Positions 22,124-33,439 of a stretch of 64,000 nt of DNA are shown one piece after another (position 1 is the stretch's first letter; each line of letters begins with the position of its first letter). This DNA is from Cryptomeria japonica (Eukaryota; Streptophyta; Pinopsida; Cupressales; Cupressaceae): assembly GCF_030272615.1 (NCBI RefSeq), contig NC_081407.1, forward strand, positions 379,771,179 through 379,835,178, in the 5' to 3' direction. The translations under genes and the position numbers were made by a program. The notes under the pieces were generated by a model. It worked only from the letters and a program-made list of their open reading frames with translations. It had not been told where the DNA came from and ran no database searches.

Positions 22124-23515
22124 TTAACTGGTAGAGCCTATTTCCGGGTTAACGGTACATAGGTAGTGGATAATAGATTCATCATCTAGGAAAATTGGTA
22201 TATCATGGATTTCAGGTTCATCCCAGTTTATGAGGTCAGGAAAGACAAGTGGTAAGGAATTGTTAGGTGGATCAAGTTCTGCTACTGTAAGTGTCAAGAC
22301 AGAGATTTTATCGTGATTGTTCTTGGTTTTAAAGAAGTCCAAGATTTCATCGAGGTCTTTGATGGTATTATCTTTTGTATAGACTTGTTCATAATGTTTC
22401 TATTCGCTTTCCTTGGCATCATAGATGTTTTGTGGTCCAAATTCAAGAGGTCTATCTTCTATGTTATGCTCTTCCTAAGAAAGGGGTATGGTGCCAATGT
22501 TATTAGGGATATTTGTAGTAGCATTTGAGCAGGTACCCCACTCATATTCATTGGAATCAATCTCTGAGGCATCATCCTAGATTCTATCAGTGTTGTAAAC
22601 TGGTATGTTGTATGGTGAAAACAAATCTTTGATAATGGATACCATTCTGATAGTTTTTGTTGATTCAGTGTTAGATCCTGCTTCTACTTTCTATATTTGT
22701 TCATAGACTGTGCCTCCTTGGGGAGAAATAATGATATCCTAAGATGATTTTATTTGTTCTTGAAATAGTGGATCTTGAATATGAGCTACTACTGCAGATA
22801 TGGCCTTCTTGTAGCTTAGAAGCTTTTCCTGATGTAACTTTTGTTCTTGACGTTCCCGTGCCTTGCAGGTTGTTTCTACTGACTCAAATAGTGCTTCCTA
22901 CCAGGATTCTTCTTTGTACTTCTTCTTTACTTTCCATTGAGGTTTCACAGTTATGCGGGGCAGCTTTCTTAATAGGAAAGTGAGCTTACAACCCAATCCT
23001 ATTTTGTCTCTACTAGGCTGTGAAGGAAGATCTATGGGTTCAGTGACTCCTTCTTTGCATTTCCCAATAGGTCCTTTACCATCATATCCCATTTGTTGCA
23101 TGATTAAGTATCATTTTCCATATAGGTGTGTTGGTAGAACAATGTCCAGAGCAGCTGCTCTGTTATCTTCTTCCTCATCTTGGTATAACCAGCTAAGAAT
23201 GTCCTTATCTTTTGATTCATGTGCGAGAGTGCCCAATTGGATGAAGGTACCATCAAATTTGGTGATGGGCTGAGTTACCAGATGTGTTGATGTAGTAGGC
23301 AATCCATGAGATCTGGGTGATGTCGGTAATTTGGCCAAACATAGGGGTTCCAAAGAGTATTCTCCCATACCTTGGTCTTTGATTTGCATTTGCTGTTTGA
23401 AATCTCTAGATAATGAGTTGGGCTTTGTTGTTTGTAGATCTGATGTTGAAGATCGCTGCTTTTCTCTATTATGGAACTAAACTGTCCTGGGTTGCCCCCA
23501 TTGCTTTGCAATGTT
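22124..23515 (-). pseudogene. Protease-RT spacer with a G-patch-like motif
   Basis: About 1.4 kb of poorly conserved pol sequence separates protease and RT. Within it, 23101-23048 encodes MQQMGYDGKGPIGKCKEG, a glycine-rich segment resembling the G-patch found after some retroviral and plant gypsy proteases. G-patches bind nucleic acid. The remainder is low-complexity and interrupted by several stops. Confidence 0.55.
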
Positions 23516-23619
23516 GAAATGGATTTTGATCAGCAGATATGGAGATTTCTTGTCCGTCATAAGGAAATTTGACACACTGGTGATACGTAGAAGGCACTGC
23601 TTGCATTTCATGTATCCAA

Positions 23620-24430
23620 GGTCACCCTAACAAAATATTGTAAGTGAGATCTATGTCTAAGACTTGACACATAGTATCCTTTTGCACTGGTCCCACTTGA
23701 ATAGGTAACATCACGGTTCCTTTAGAGGACCTTTCCTCATCATCATAGGCCTTTATGGTAATCTTCTTATAGGGATCAATAAACTCTTCTGAGAAGCCTA
23801 ATGCAAGGATAAGCTTTAAAGTACATATATTAAGTCTAGCTCCTCCATCTATTAAGACTCTTTTTACTCGGTGTTTGCAAATGATGACTTCGATATGGAG
23901 AGGAGTGTTATGCGGATGACTCAAGGAAGCATTGTCATGCTCTGAGAAGGTGAGATTATGAGGCCCTGTCATATGGGCAACCATGGCTTGAAATTTGTCC
24001 GCATCTAGATCTTGAGGTACATTGGTTTCCAATAGCACTTGTTCCAATATGTTTTTGTGTTTGGGTGATAGTTTCGGCAATTCTATTATAGATATCTGAG
24101 CTGGAGTTTTTCGTAGTTGGCTAACCAAATCATATTGGATTTTTGATGTAGTAGTTGTAGGCATAGTATGTCCTTTTAAGACATATTTCTGAGTTCGGGT
24201 TGTTACATTGACAGATTCATGATCACGCTGATCTCGGATGGTGATGACATTTACTTGATGATCTTCAGTTGATATGTGATTTATGGTGTTGTTGTAAATA
24301 TGGTTGATACGAGCTCCACGTGTATCATTCAAGGTTGAAGCTCCATCTTTGTTGTAATTTGGAAAAGGATTTTTAAAGGCTCCGTGATCATCATTTGTTT
24401 TGAGACCATCTACCGTTGAGTCACCTCAAT
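23620..24430 (-). pseudogene. Aspartic protease of the Tat-like element
   Basis: The active-site region RVLIDGGARLNICTL (about 23870-23825) keeps the D-G-G core. The flap and tail include SKGTVMLPIQVGP and DLTYNILLG. The frame differs from both the gag above and the RT below, so frameshifts lie near 24.5 and 23.5 kb. Whether any is a programmed gag-pol shift cannot be told from one copy. Confidence 0.85.
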
Positions 24431-26009
24431 CAATCATGTCTTGCACAATGTTTTTCAATCTCATGCAATCGTTCGTCCGATGACCCCTGTTACGATGGAA
24501 ATCACAATAGTGCGAATCATTCCACCAAGGTGGTTTGATTTGGGGTTCATAGTTGCTGATTGCAGGCAAGGAGAGAATTTTGTTTGCTAGAAGTTCTCTG
24601 AATGCTGATTCTAGTGATTGTCCCAGTGGTGTGAAGACACGCTTTTGGAAATTGTTCGTGTTATCGTGTGAATTATTGTTAGGTCCTGGATTCGTGTGTT
24701 TGCTTTGAGTATCATTGGTGTTGTTTGTGTTGAGTTGTCCTTGATTGGTGTTTGGTGCATATGTGTTAACATTTGGATTAGCATTTTTAGGATTTTCGTA
24801 GTCTGAGGATTTCCGGATAATGCAAGCACTGGTTGCTTAGATTTGGGATCATGTGATTCATTGTTGCCTTCATTTTTGTTTCGAGTCCAGAATCGAGATT
24901 TGTCCAAGTTGTTGTTGTTCTGGTTATTGTAGTTTGATGAGTTTGTTCCTTCCTTGAAGAATTTGAGTGTTCCCTTTTTGACACACGCTTCCTCTACTTG
25001 AATGCCATTTTCAATCAATTTAGCGAAAGACGGTATGCATTGGAGTTTTATCCTGTAACTCATTTCACCATTCAAGTTGTCGATGAAGATTTCCATTTTC
25101 TCCTTTTTAGGAATATCTCGAGGATATCATGATACCATACGTCGCCAGTGTTGAAGGAATATCATGAATGTTTCATTATTCTTTTGTTTGGTGTTGCAGA
25201 CATCTAGCATGGTTATGGCGTGTTGGATGTTATAGGAGTATTGTGTTATGAACTTGTTAACCAATTCATCAAACAATCTAATAGGTGGTGTAATTTTGGA
25301 TAACCATTCCATTGTTTTCCCTCCCAAGCTTCTTGGGAATAACCTCATCAGATAGGTGTCATCATGAGCAAACTCAAGACTCATGGTACATAATTCTCTG
25401 ACATGATCATGGGGATCACTTTTTCCATCATATTTGTCAAATTTAGGCATGTCTAAGTTTGAAGGAAAAGGGATCATGTGTAATCTCCTGTCAAAAGGAT
25501 AGGACGGATTTCGTTTAAAGAGTACCATACTATTGTCCCTTGCTGCATGTCTTGCATTTGCCTTTGCAACATTTGCATTTGTTGAGTAAGGGCAGCCAAA
25601 GGTACATTGTTTTGCTGAGGGAATAGTTCTTCCCTTGTATTGATCCTAGGTTTAAATGGGTTTGGAATGGTATGTTTTGCTCCGGGATGTTTTGCATTGG
25701 TGTATGTTGTTCTGGTATGTTTTGATCCGGGATGTTTTGTTCAGGGTCTCGGATTTCCCTTTCTCGCTATCATTCTTGATATTCGTAATGCTGAGGGTGT
25801 GTCCTAAACACATCTGCATCAAGGTTTTCAGGGAGTTTTACTCCTTTACTTGTGAGTATGAGCAAATATTTTTCTTTGTCATTTTCCATGAGCCTTTCTA
25901 CAAGCTTTTGGAATGAAGTGCTTTCCTGACATTCCTGAAGAAGCTCTTTAGAAATTTCAGTATCCTCTAGGTGTGGACCCTCAAAAGGATTTGACAACCT
26001 TCAATTCAT
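24431..26009 (-). pseudogene. Gag of the Tat-like element
   Basis: The likely start is the ATG at 26009, followed two codons later by a TGA that fits a former CGA. The capsid core (25528-25127) has the plant Retrotrans_gag pattern (MPKFDKYDGKSDPHDHV, LFDELVNKFITQYS). The C-terminal part (25096-24611) is Asn/Thr-rich. A zinc-binding motif follows near 24510-24455 (CDFHRNRGHRTNDC). At least one frame change occurs near 25.6 kb. Confidence 0.85.
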
Positions 26010-26925
26010 ACTAGACTCCGTGTGTGTCTCGCTCTGTTGGTTTTGTTGAGAGCAAGTAACGGGCATTTTTAGTAGAAACTTTCAGTGATGAAGGGGACAA
26101 AATCCTCTTCGATATGTTGCTTGGGGGTTGGTGGTTCTGGTCGGGGTATGTTATAAATGATACACTCATCGAGTAAGAATGCCGAATTGATCCTTCCTCC
26201 ATGATTTATGATTTGATTAAAAGCTCATTTTTGACAATATGCCCTTGTCTTTAAAGGCTCTTTTTCAAATTCATTGGTTTTGTTTTGGATATAACATTTG
26301 ACATGATGAAGGAATACTCGATGAGATTTGAAGAGTTGACGATTGATGTATAAAAACTTATTTCTCTTGAGAAATTTGGAAAAACTAGGTTGTTGTTTCT
26401 TCAACGTGATGTTACAATAAAGGCTCTTTCTTCTCAGAATATGGGGATTAGTCATGCATGAGTGATCAATGGTTTACTTTGATTTGTTTGGATTCAGTTG
26501 ATCTTGTTTTGAAAATTTCAAGTCTTACTTTATCAAAATGAAGGTTTAGATGTCCCTTCACGACAAAACGTGTCAAATGATATGGATAAAAGTCTCCTGA
26601 TATGGAGACTTGATTTGACAACCTGATATTGTTTAAAACAAGTGTTTTTGAGATGAAATCCGTAAGATGGTAAAGGATTTTGTTGATACTTATAATGAGG
26701 TTTCCAGATTATGATAAGATAGATATGTTTTATCATGCGATCAGTTTCAGATTTTTTACAACATTTGTTTTGACACAAACTTAGCTCAAGAAATAGCTTT
26801 TAAAGGTTTGTTTTCGCTACTCTGCTTTGATGGGAATTGATGCTGATGAAAAGAGGCTTTTGAAAATGTTTTCAAAAATTTTAAATTTCCTCACTGTTTT
26901 TCCCCCTGTCTATATGTTTTTGGTC

Positions 26926-27302
26926 ATGCGCTAAAACAGGGACAAAATGCGCTACCAAAATTACTCCACGCGCTAAAAGAATGACCACACGCGCTAGGCT
27001 ACCCCCAAACACACGCCAAAAGTTTTGACTGTTCAAAATTTGTTTTCTGCCTTTTTGAAAAGTTATGCACTAATCTAGGTCTATGACGCGCTAACTGTTA
27101 AACCTAATGCGTTAATGTTTGGTTTCCATGCGCTAAGCTTATGCTTCAACACACTAGATTGTTTTTCTAATTCGCTAAATGTTTTAACACTGTTTTGGAC
27201 TTGGGATAAAATGCTACTGTTTGGAATAGACGTGCTAACTGGATGGTTTGATGCGCTAACTGAAATACCCTACACGCTAAGGAGTTGTCCCCACATGCTA
27301 AT
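26926..27302 (-). repeat. TAGCGCAT array, right side, distal
   Basis: On the plus strand the core reads ATGCGCTA (also ACGCGCTA, ACACGCTA, ATGCGTTA), spaced about 20 bp apart, starting at 26926. It is in reverse orientation to the array at 14209-14670. Confidence 0.85.
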
Positions 27303-28806
27303 CTACCCTGATTTTTCCTTCAGTTGGTTTTTCTGCAATTTTTGGGTTTGATTGTGAGTTTTTCAACTTTGATGGATGATTTTTTGAAGTAGTAAATGTA
27401 AGCACAGCACAAAAAGTACAACCATTTTGCCTAATCTGATAAAAAGTGTATGTTCTATGAGGATGTGTTCAAATCCCCAATGTTTTAACAAGTTTGGATA
27501 TGAATAATACACTTCAGAAAGACTCTTTATTCAAAGGTCATAAATAACATCATAGCCCACTAGTCTCGATACTCCGTTAGCTCAAACAGTCGTGTCACCC
27601 CCTAAAGGGCGCCCCTTTTTTTTGCTTTTTGGTAGAAATTAACCCAAAGTGAATTGCTTCACAGTTGAGTAGTTATCTTGGGAGATATATGGTGAGTAAT
27701 CTTGGGGGCAGATTTTTCCCCACCCTTGCACTATGATGTTATAAATGTCTGGTTACTGACTCGGTGCAAAGTTTCTATTTCTATGGCTCGTAATCAGGCT
27801 TCCTGTTCAGCCATCAGTGATAAACTCCCTCAGGAGGCTTCCCAACCTTTAGAACAAAGGCTTTACGTATCACGAGGATACTGGGGGAAGGCTAATCACT
27901 GCATGCAACCGTTGAAAAGGACTTTCGTCACTTTTCACTTTCGATTATAGTGGGTTGGAACACTTGGCATCAAAGTCATTTCCCACTTAGGTCATTCCCT
28001 TCACAGTGGCCATAAATGGCTTTAAGAGTTGATTTCAACTCCTCGGGAAGGCAGGCCTGCTAAAAGATGTAAATACTTGAAGGAAAGAAAGCTTTTTAAG
28101 AGAGGTCTGGCTTTTTGTTCACCCAGTTAAGGGGAGAGAATATACCTTCCACTTTCGATACAAGGCAATCAGAGTTCTTTTTAAGCCTTCAATTCAGTGA
28201 TTTGCTAACCTCTATTTGGAGATGTTGCTCCAAGAAAAGCATGGTGTTCCTTTTAGTTCCTCAAAGCAATGATTATTTAATTTAGTGAAAGAAACTGGTC
28301 AACAAAGCAAAAATTATCGATGTGGTCAACAAAAGAAAATCGAAAAAGGGGAATAACTTCCCCTTTTTTTTTAATTTTGAACAAAACTTCGTAAGTGAGG
28401 TTCTTTCTCTTGCAAAATTTAAAAAGGAATCCTTTTATACACCAAAGGATGGTGAGGTTCTTTTTAAAGCTACGTTTTGCAAAAAGAAAAGTTTGCATTG
28501 TTCTTTTTAGAGCCTAAAATAAAGGTTTTCTCCTATGAAAACAAGAAAATTTCTAATAGTGGTTCTTTTTATAGCCTAAAAACAAAGTGAGTTCAATTTT
28601 AAGAAAAGAAAATCAAATTTTAAACTAACATAAGTAAGTTAGTAAAAATCTAACTATCTTGATCCTAAGACGAAGCTCCCATCTGCAATAAAGTTGTTAG
28701 AAACCTGCAAAATAACCAGTCAAAGACGTTAGATAACTCGGTGGACTTCCACAAGTCTAAGTTTTAACTTTCGGTTACAATTTTTGTTTTTCTTATTTCT
28801 GTCAGT

Positions 28807-29083
28807 GATGCGCTACAGAACAAACTGTACGTGCTACAAAATCACAATAATGCGCTAAGATAAATCAGTGATGTGCTATATTGTCTTCGAGATGCGCTAC
28901 TCTATGTTCCAGAGATGCTACTCTATTTTTCTCCCACATCGAAATCTGTAGGAAAAATTTTGTATTCTGATGCACTAATAAATAGACTTTACGTGCTAGA
29001 TGATGGACCCAATGTGCTGAATAGTGAACTGGATGCGCTAGGTTGTTAACCGGATGCGCTAAACAGTTAACCCAACGCACTAA
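28807..29083 (-). repeat. TAGCGCAT array, right side, next to the PBS
   Basis: About a dozen units of ATGCGCTA or its transition variants (ATGTGCTA, ACGTGCTA, ATGCACTA), roughly every 20 bp, ending 65 bp from the PBS. Confidence 0.85.
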
Positions 29084-29147
29084 TTCATTTTTTTCGCGTA
29101 CCTACAAAAGGGGTTAAATAAAAAAAATGATTTGATATATGGGGTAA

Positions 29148-29166
29148 GGCCCCATGGTGGGCACCA
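29148..29166 (-). other. Primer-binding site of the Tat-like element
   Basis: The minus strand reads TGGTGCCCACCATGGGGCC, four bases inside the 5' LTR. It begins with TGG as required to pair with a tRNA CCA end. The exact tRNA was not identified. Confidence 0.75.
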
Positions 29167-29170
29167 AAAA

Positions 29171-30621
29171 TGTATGTGAGAAAAGCGGGTCGATAGAACT
29201 CAAAATGCAAAAAATGGAGCTCTATGGAGCCTTGCTCACACACCCACAAGACTTCTTGGTGCAAGCTATGGAGTTATGAAGCATAAATCAGCTTCCCAAG
29301 TATGGTTCCATGGCTCTCTATCTTGCACGGTCCCTCAAACCAATGTTTTTGCTCTCATATCACTGAGCAAAATGGTTTAGGGATGGCAAATGCAAGAACG
29401 AGGGATGCTTTTGTTGATTTTAATATGAGATGCATCCTAAGCTATGCATGATTCTAGAAATACAATAAACTAACTATAAGATGACAAGGTTAGTAAACAA
29501 ACAATCCTAGCATACTATATTAGTTCAATGATTTAAGCTATATGATAAGGAACATACTCTAAATTAGCATATTTAGAGTAATTTCTTTTTAAAAGAGAGG
29601 CTAAATGATGATCATATATGAAATGTGAAAGCTTGAATGTATTTGAGCATAAGTATGATACTAAAGACTTGGATCTATGAAAATAGAGGAATGAGAGCTC
29701 TATTTATAGCAAAAATAGGGCAATGGATGGCCAAGATTGAAAGGTTTAATCAAGGGTTGAGTTTGAAAGTTGGGAATCCATGTTTGCAATTGGCACCAAT
29801 GAAATGGTGACAAATGTCAACATAAGACTGGTCAAGAAAAGGGGTTGGAGACATTAAATGCCTGAGAAGACCTCATGGTTATCTTAGGGGGTAAGGGTCA
29901 AGCTTAAGTTAAGATTACCCATTGGATTAAGCTTTTATCAAAGGATAAACCCTTGTGCAAATAATTAAGGGATAACCATGGTCAAAGCAATGAATGCTTG
30001 ACGAGACCCTTGGGTTACATGGAGGTTGAGTTTAGAGAAAGTCTCTAATCATGCAAGGGGGTTGAGTTAACCATTAATGGTTTGTAAGAGAAAGTTGTTG
30101 GAGATTTGGAGCCTTTAATGGTTATTGAAGACTTTGAGGGTTTGAGAAGTGACTTCCCTTTGTTTAGGGATGTGACAAAGTTTAGAAGATGGGTTAGGTT
30201 AATTTAGAAGTGATTAGAAGAGTCTAGAAGGGGGGTTAGGAATAGAGTTTAGGAAGCAAGTGGGAGATGTAGGATTTTGCAAGTGGATGGAGGGATAATA
30301 GGATTTTAATTGAATAAAATGAATTTCATTCAATTTGGTTGCAATTGGGAAAATCAAATAAATTAGATTTATTCAATTTAGGATAAACTATATAATTAAA
30401 TTTGAATTTAATTAAAAGTGGATAGAAGGGATTTAATTGAATAAAATGATTTATTCATTAAATGGTAAAAAGAAGTCTAGTGAATTTAATTTAAATAAAT
30501 TGAGTAATTTACTTAATTTAAATAGAAGAATGTGGGTGATTCAATTAAATTAGATTTAATTAAATAAAGAAATGAACATAAAATATTCATTTATGAATAT
30601 GGTCATTTTTATACGTCTATA
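29171..30621 (-). repeat. 5' LTR of the Tat-like element
   Basis: This is 1451 bp, TGTATGTG...CGTCTATA on the plus strand. The terminal CA has become TA. It keeps an intact TATA box. Confidence 0.95.
29701..29708 (-). promoter_or_regulatory. LTR promoter TATA box (TATAAATA)
   Basis: The minus strand reads GCTATAAATAGAGCTC, an excellent plant TATA box, about 540 bp before the LTR end. That gives an R-U5 of about 500 bp. The equivalent site in the 3' LTR is mutated. Confidence 0.7.
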
Positions 30622-30626
30622 GTTTC
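30622..30626. repeat. Target-site duplication GTTTC, right
   Basis: This matches 12159-12163 exactly. Confidence 0.92.
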
Positions 30627-33439
30627 CAATAAAGTTGAGGTATTAGTTATTTGTCCATCAAGCTGATTATACCAACATTTAGTAAATGGTTACTACTATC
30701 ACTGGTTTATATACCTATATTTGGCATTTCAAAGTGAATATATATTTTTTGGATTCAACCATAAATCACGATAAGGTTGTGGCTAGTTCCTTTAATACTT
30801 GTGAGCATTGATCCTTGTGAGATCCTTTATATTGGTTCACACATGATGTCAAGGTACAATATTAATCTCTTAAATGGTAGCCACTATACATAGGTGTATA
30901 TGTATGTTACATCATACACACATGTATAATTTATTTATCATGTTGGAGTCAATTATTATAAATATGCATAAAAGAAACATATATATCAAAAATTCTATAA
31001 TTTTTTATGAGTTTAAAAGTGTCCATGTTATCATACATGCACGTAGCATAAATGCATTTGAGTTAATGTAATTAACATCCACCCATGTGTGCATATATAA
31101 GTATCTGTTCATGACAATATGGATACATGTATACATGTTCTTTACAAAAATGCAATCATATATTCATATGATATTAAGACAATATCCAGAAGAAAAAGAT
31201 AGGTATACACCTGTCATAGAAGAAAAACATTCCAAGTATGAATACTGTGATGAAAGACATGGTAGGCAATCTTTCATATTATATTTTAAGTGATAAAAAT
31301 TTTGTATTATAGAAGCTTCTCAATCACTTTGAAACCCTTGTTATCTTTATTGCATGACCTTTGCAGTGCACACAAGTATCATTTCCTGATCATGTTGTAT
31401 GTAATTGCTAATCATTTCCTAACTCAAACATTCTCTCGTCTTTGTTTTCACCTGGGTACTTTATTTCTTTCTATTTCTCGTAGCACTCATGGAACTATTA
31501 TTAGCTTAATCAAGATAAGAATAGAAATAAAAAATGTTATATGTAAGTATCTAATATTTCATGCTATTTTAAATTAAATAAAATTCATCATGTCATTAAA
31601 TACAAATCTAATATCAAATATCATACATTTTATTTACAAAATTATTTATTTAAGTTTTTTATTTCATTTAGAAATTTAATTAACCAAGCAAAATGAATCT
31701 AAATTTTTTATTCAATAACTAAAAAATAAGAATATTTTACATCATTCCTTGTTAATAAAAAACAATGTCTCGATGTCTTACTCTTACACAAACATACGCA
31801 TATGATAATGTAGTGTCATAAATTATAACTTGTACAATTCACACCTCATGTTTGTGTTCCTACTTTAATGTGTCCTATTTTCATTCCCCCTAGTCTTGTT
31901 TTGGCCCCTTTTTGCTCCAACCTTGATATCACCTATTGACACCACTGGATGGACCCCATCCTGGAGGTTGTCCTCTCTTATTTCTCATCTATTGGTCCTA
32001 TTTTTGGAGGACCAACACATGGAACTAGGGCACCCCAAAATACCCTAGTCCCCCTTAAACAAGCCCCAATTTGAAATGGGGAGGGCTCTTTCCCTCCCTG
32101 ATGGAATTTGGTCCCCTTGTCTACACTTGACCAGTAGAGGTCAGCCTAATCAATAAATTACCTAGAGAACCATATGTAAAGACATCATATCAATTCATTT
32201 TTAGATCACTCATATACCCCATCATTCATGCATCTGTTAAGCATTCATCATCAATTATTTTCATAGATTCAAGGAAACATTTCATCCTTCAAGCATTATG
32301 GAGAAAAGTTACATCAATATTAATGCAAGCATGTGTGTGTGATTAGATTTTTTCATGTCCATGTGTTTTTCATGCCATTATATTCAATATTTGTGATTAC
32401 ATTCAAAGAGCATTGCATCATCAATCCTTCCATCAGCAGTTGCAGATCTAAGGTATATCTTCTTAGAATTTACTTTAGTATTTACATTATTCAGTTCAAG
32501 ATTAATTCCTAGACTAGGGTTTGACTTAAGGCAAACCACTATCAATAATCCTATTTCCTTTCTTTTTGTCTGTAGGAAATAGGCTCAAGGTCTATATTCT
32601 AGGATTAAGACAGAATTGACAACAATGAAAAGGTTCAACTTTTGACGGAGTAAAATTCAGAGGACCAAAGAGAATCTATACAACCTAGTCCCAAAAAATT
32701 AGGCCAAACTTTTGGGAACAGATTTTAAATATATCTTATATTTCCCATATCTAAGTTTGTGGCTTCATGGAATATCTTACTTTGCCCATATCTAAGTTTT
32801 TGCCAATTTACTTCAATCATTCCTTGTTTTACCCTAATTTCACAATTATCATCCAATCTTCAACTGGAAAGAGGGGGCAAACACATAACCAATGAATATA
32901 ATTAGAATTTTAGCCCTTTCCATATTTCGATTGCAGCTAGATCTATTGGATTCACCCCTCTTTTAATGTAGTTGTCCCTAAGGTAAAAATACTAGTCTTA
33001 CTATCCTTATTGATGAAAGCCTAGTTTTTTTAACATTACATTTTGGTGAAGCCTACTTATTTCATGATTATTTCTGATTTATGGTCTCAAATATGATTTG
33101 TAGGCATTTAAACAATAAATTTTGCACTCATAAATTATATTTGCAATTGAATTACACAAATTTAGTGGTTAAATTCATAAAAAACACTAATTCATTATTC
33201 TAAAATTGACTTGTGGGTTGCATAAATTTTCAATTACATTTTCAAATCTATTTTTTATGTCATCTAATGTTCATACTTAGATGCATTCACTCATTTTTTA
33301 TGTTACTTACATTAGTAAAAAAAATATTAAAAATTATACATTGTTATCTCTTTTTATCATGCATTTTGCATATGTTATCATTTGAAAAAGCAAATTATTG
33401 TCATTTTGTTTTCATTTAGTTAGTTCCATGATGCATTGA
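30627..33439. other. No gene seen; possible decayed LTR or leader
   Basis: AT-rich sequence with an unusual C/T-rich block (31850-32130: CCCCTAG, CCCCATCC, CCCCCTTAAAC). This block could be LTR or leader of the gypsy remnant that follows on the same strand. No second copy exists in the window to test this. Confidence 0.4.

Larger units (their letters stand above)
26010..29147 (-). other. Long 5' leader of the Tat-like element
   Basis: About 3.1 kb between the PBS and gag without a supported gene. It includes two TAGCGCAT arrays and T/A-rich sequence (28340-28620). ORFs here (for example 27702-27950 plus, 26011-26202 minus) show no family features. Confidence 0.7.
12164..30621 (-). mobile_element. 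Complete 18.5-kb Ty3/gypsy (Tat-like) retrotransposon with antisense PMD gene
   Basis: Two 1451-bp LTRs (12164-13614, 29171-30621) are bounded by TGTA...TACA ends and 5-bp target duplications. On the minus strand: 5' LTR, PBS (29166-29148), a 3.1-kb leader, gag, protease, RT, RNase H, a second archaeal-type RNase H, integrase, then a 5-kb 3' region and the PPT (13615-13623) next to the 3' LTR. Two RNase H domains between RT and integrase, and great length, are established features of the Tat group (Ogre, Retand). The 3' region carries an antisense gene for a plant mobile domain protein. Stops in both gag-pol and the antisense gene make this copy defective, although its structure is complete. 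Confidence 0.95.

Noticed and set aside
26011-26202. Start of gag at 26202
   Set aside because: This ORF is out of frame with gag; the ATG at 26009, in frame with the gag N-terminus, is a better start.
27702-27950. 82-codon plus-strand ORF in the retroelement leader
   Set aside because: It has no family features and lies within non-coding leader sequence.
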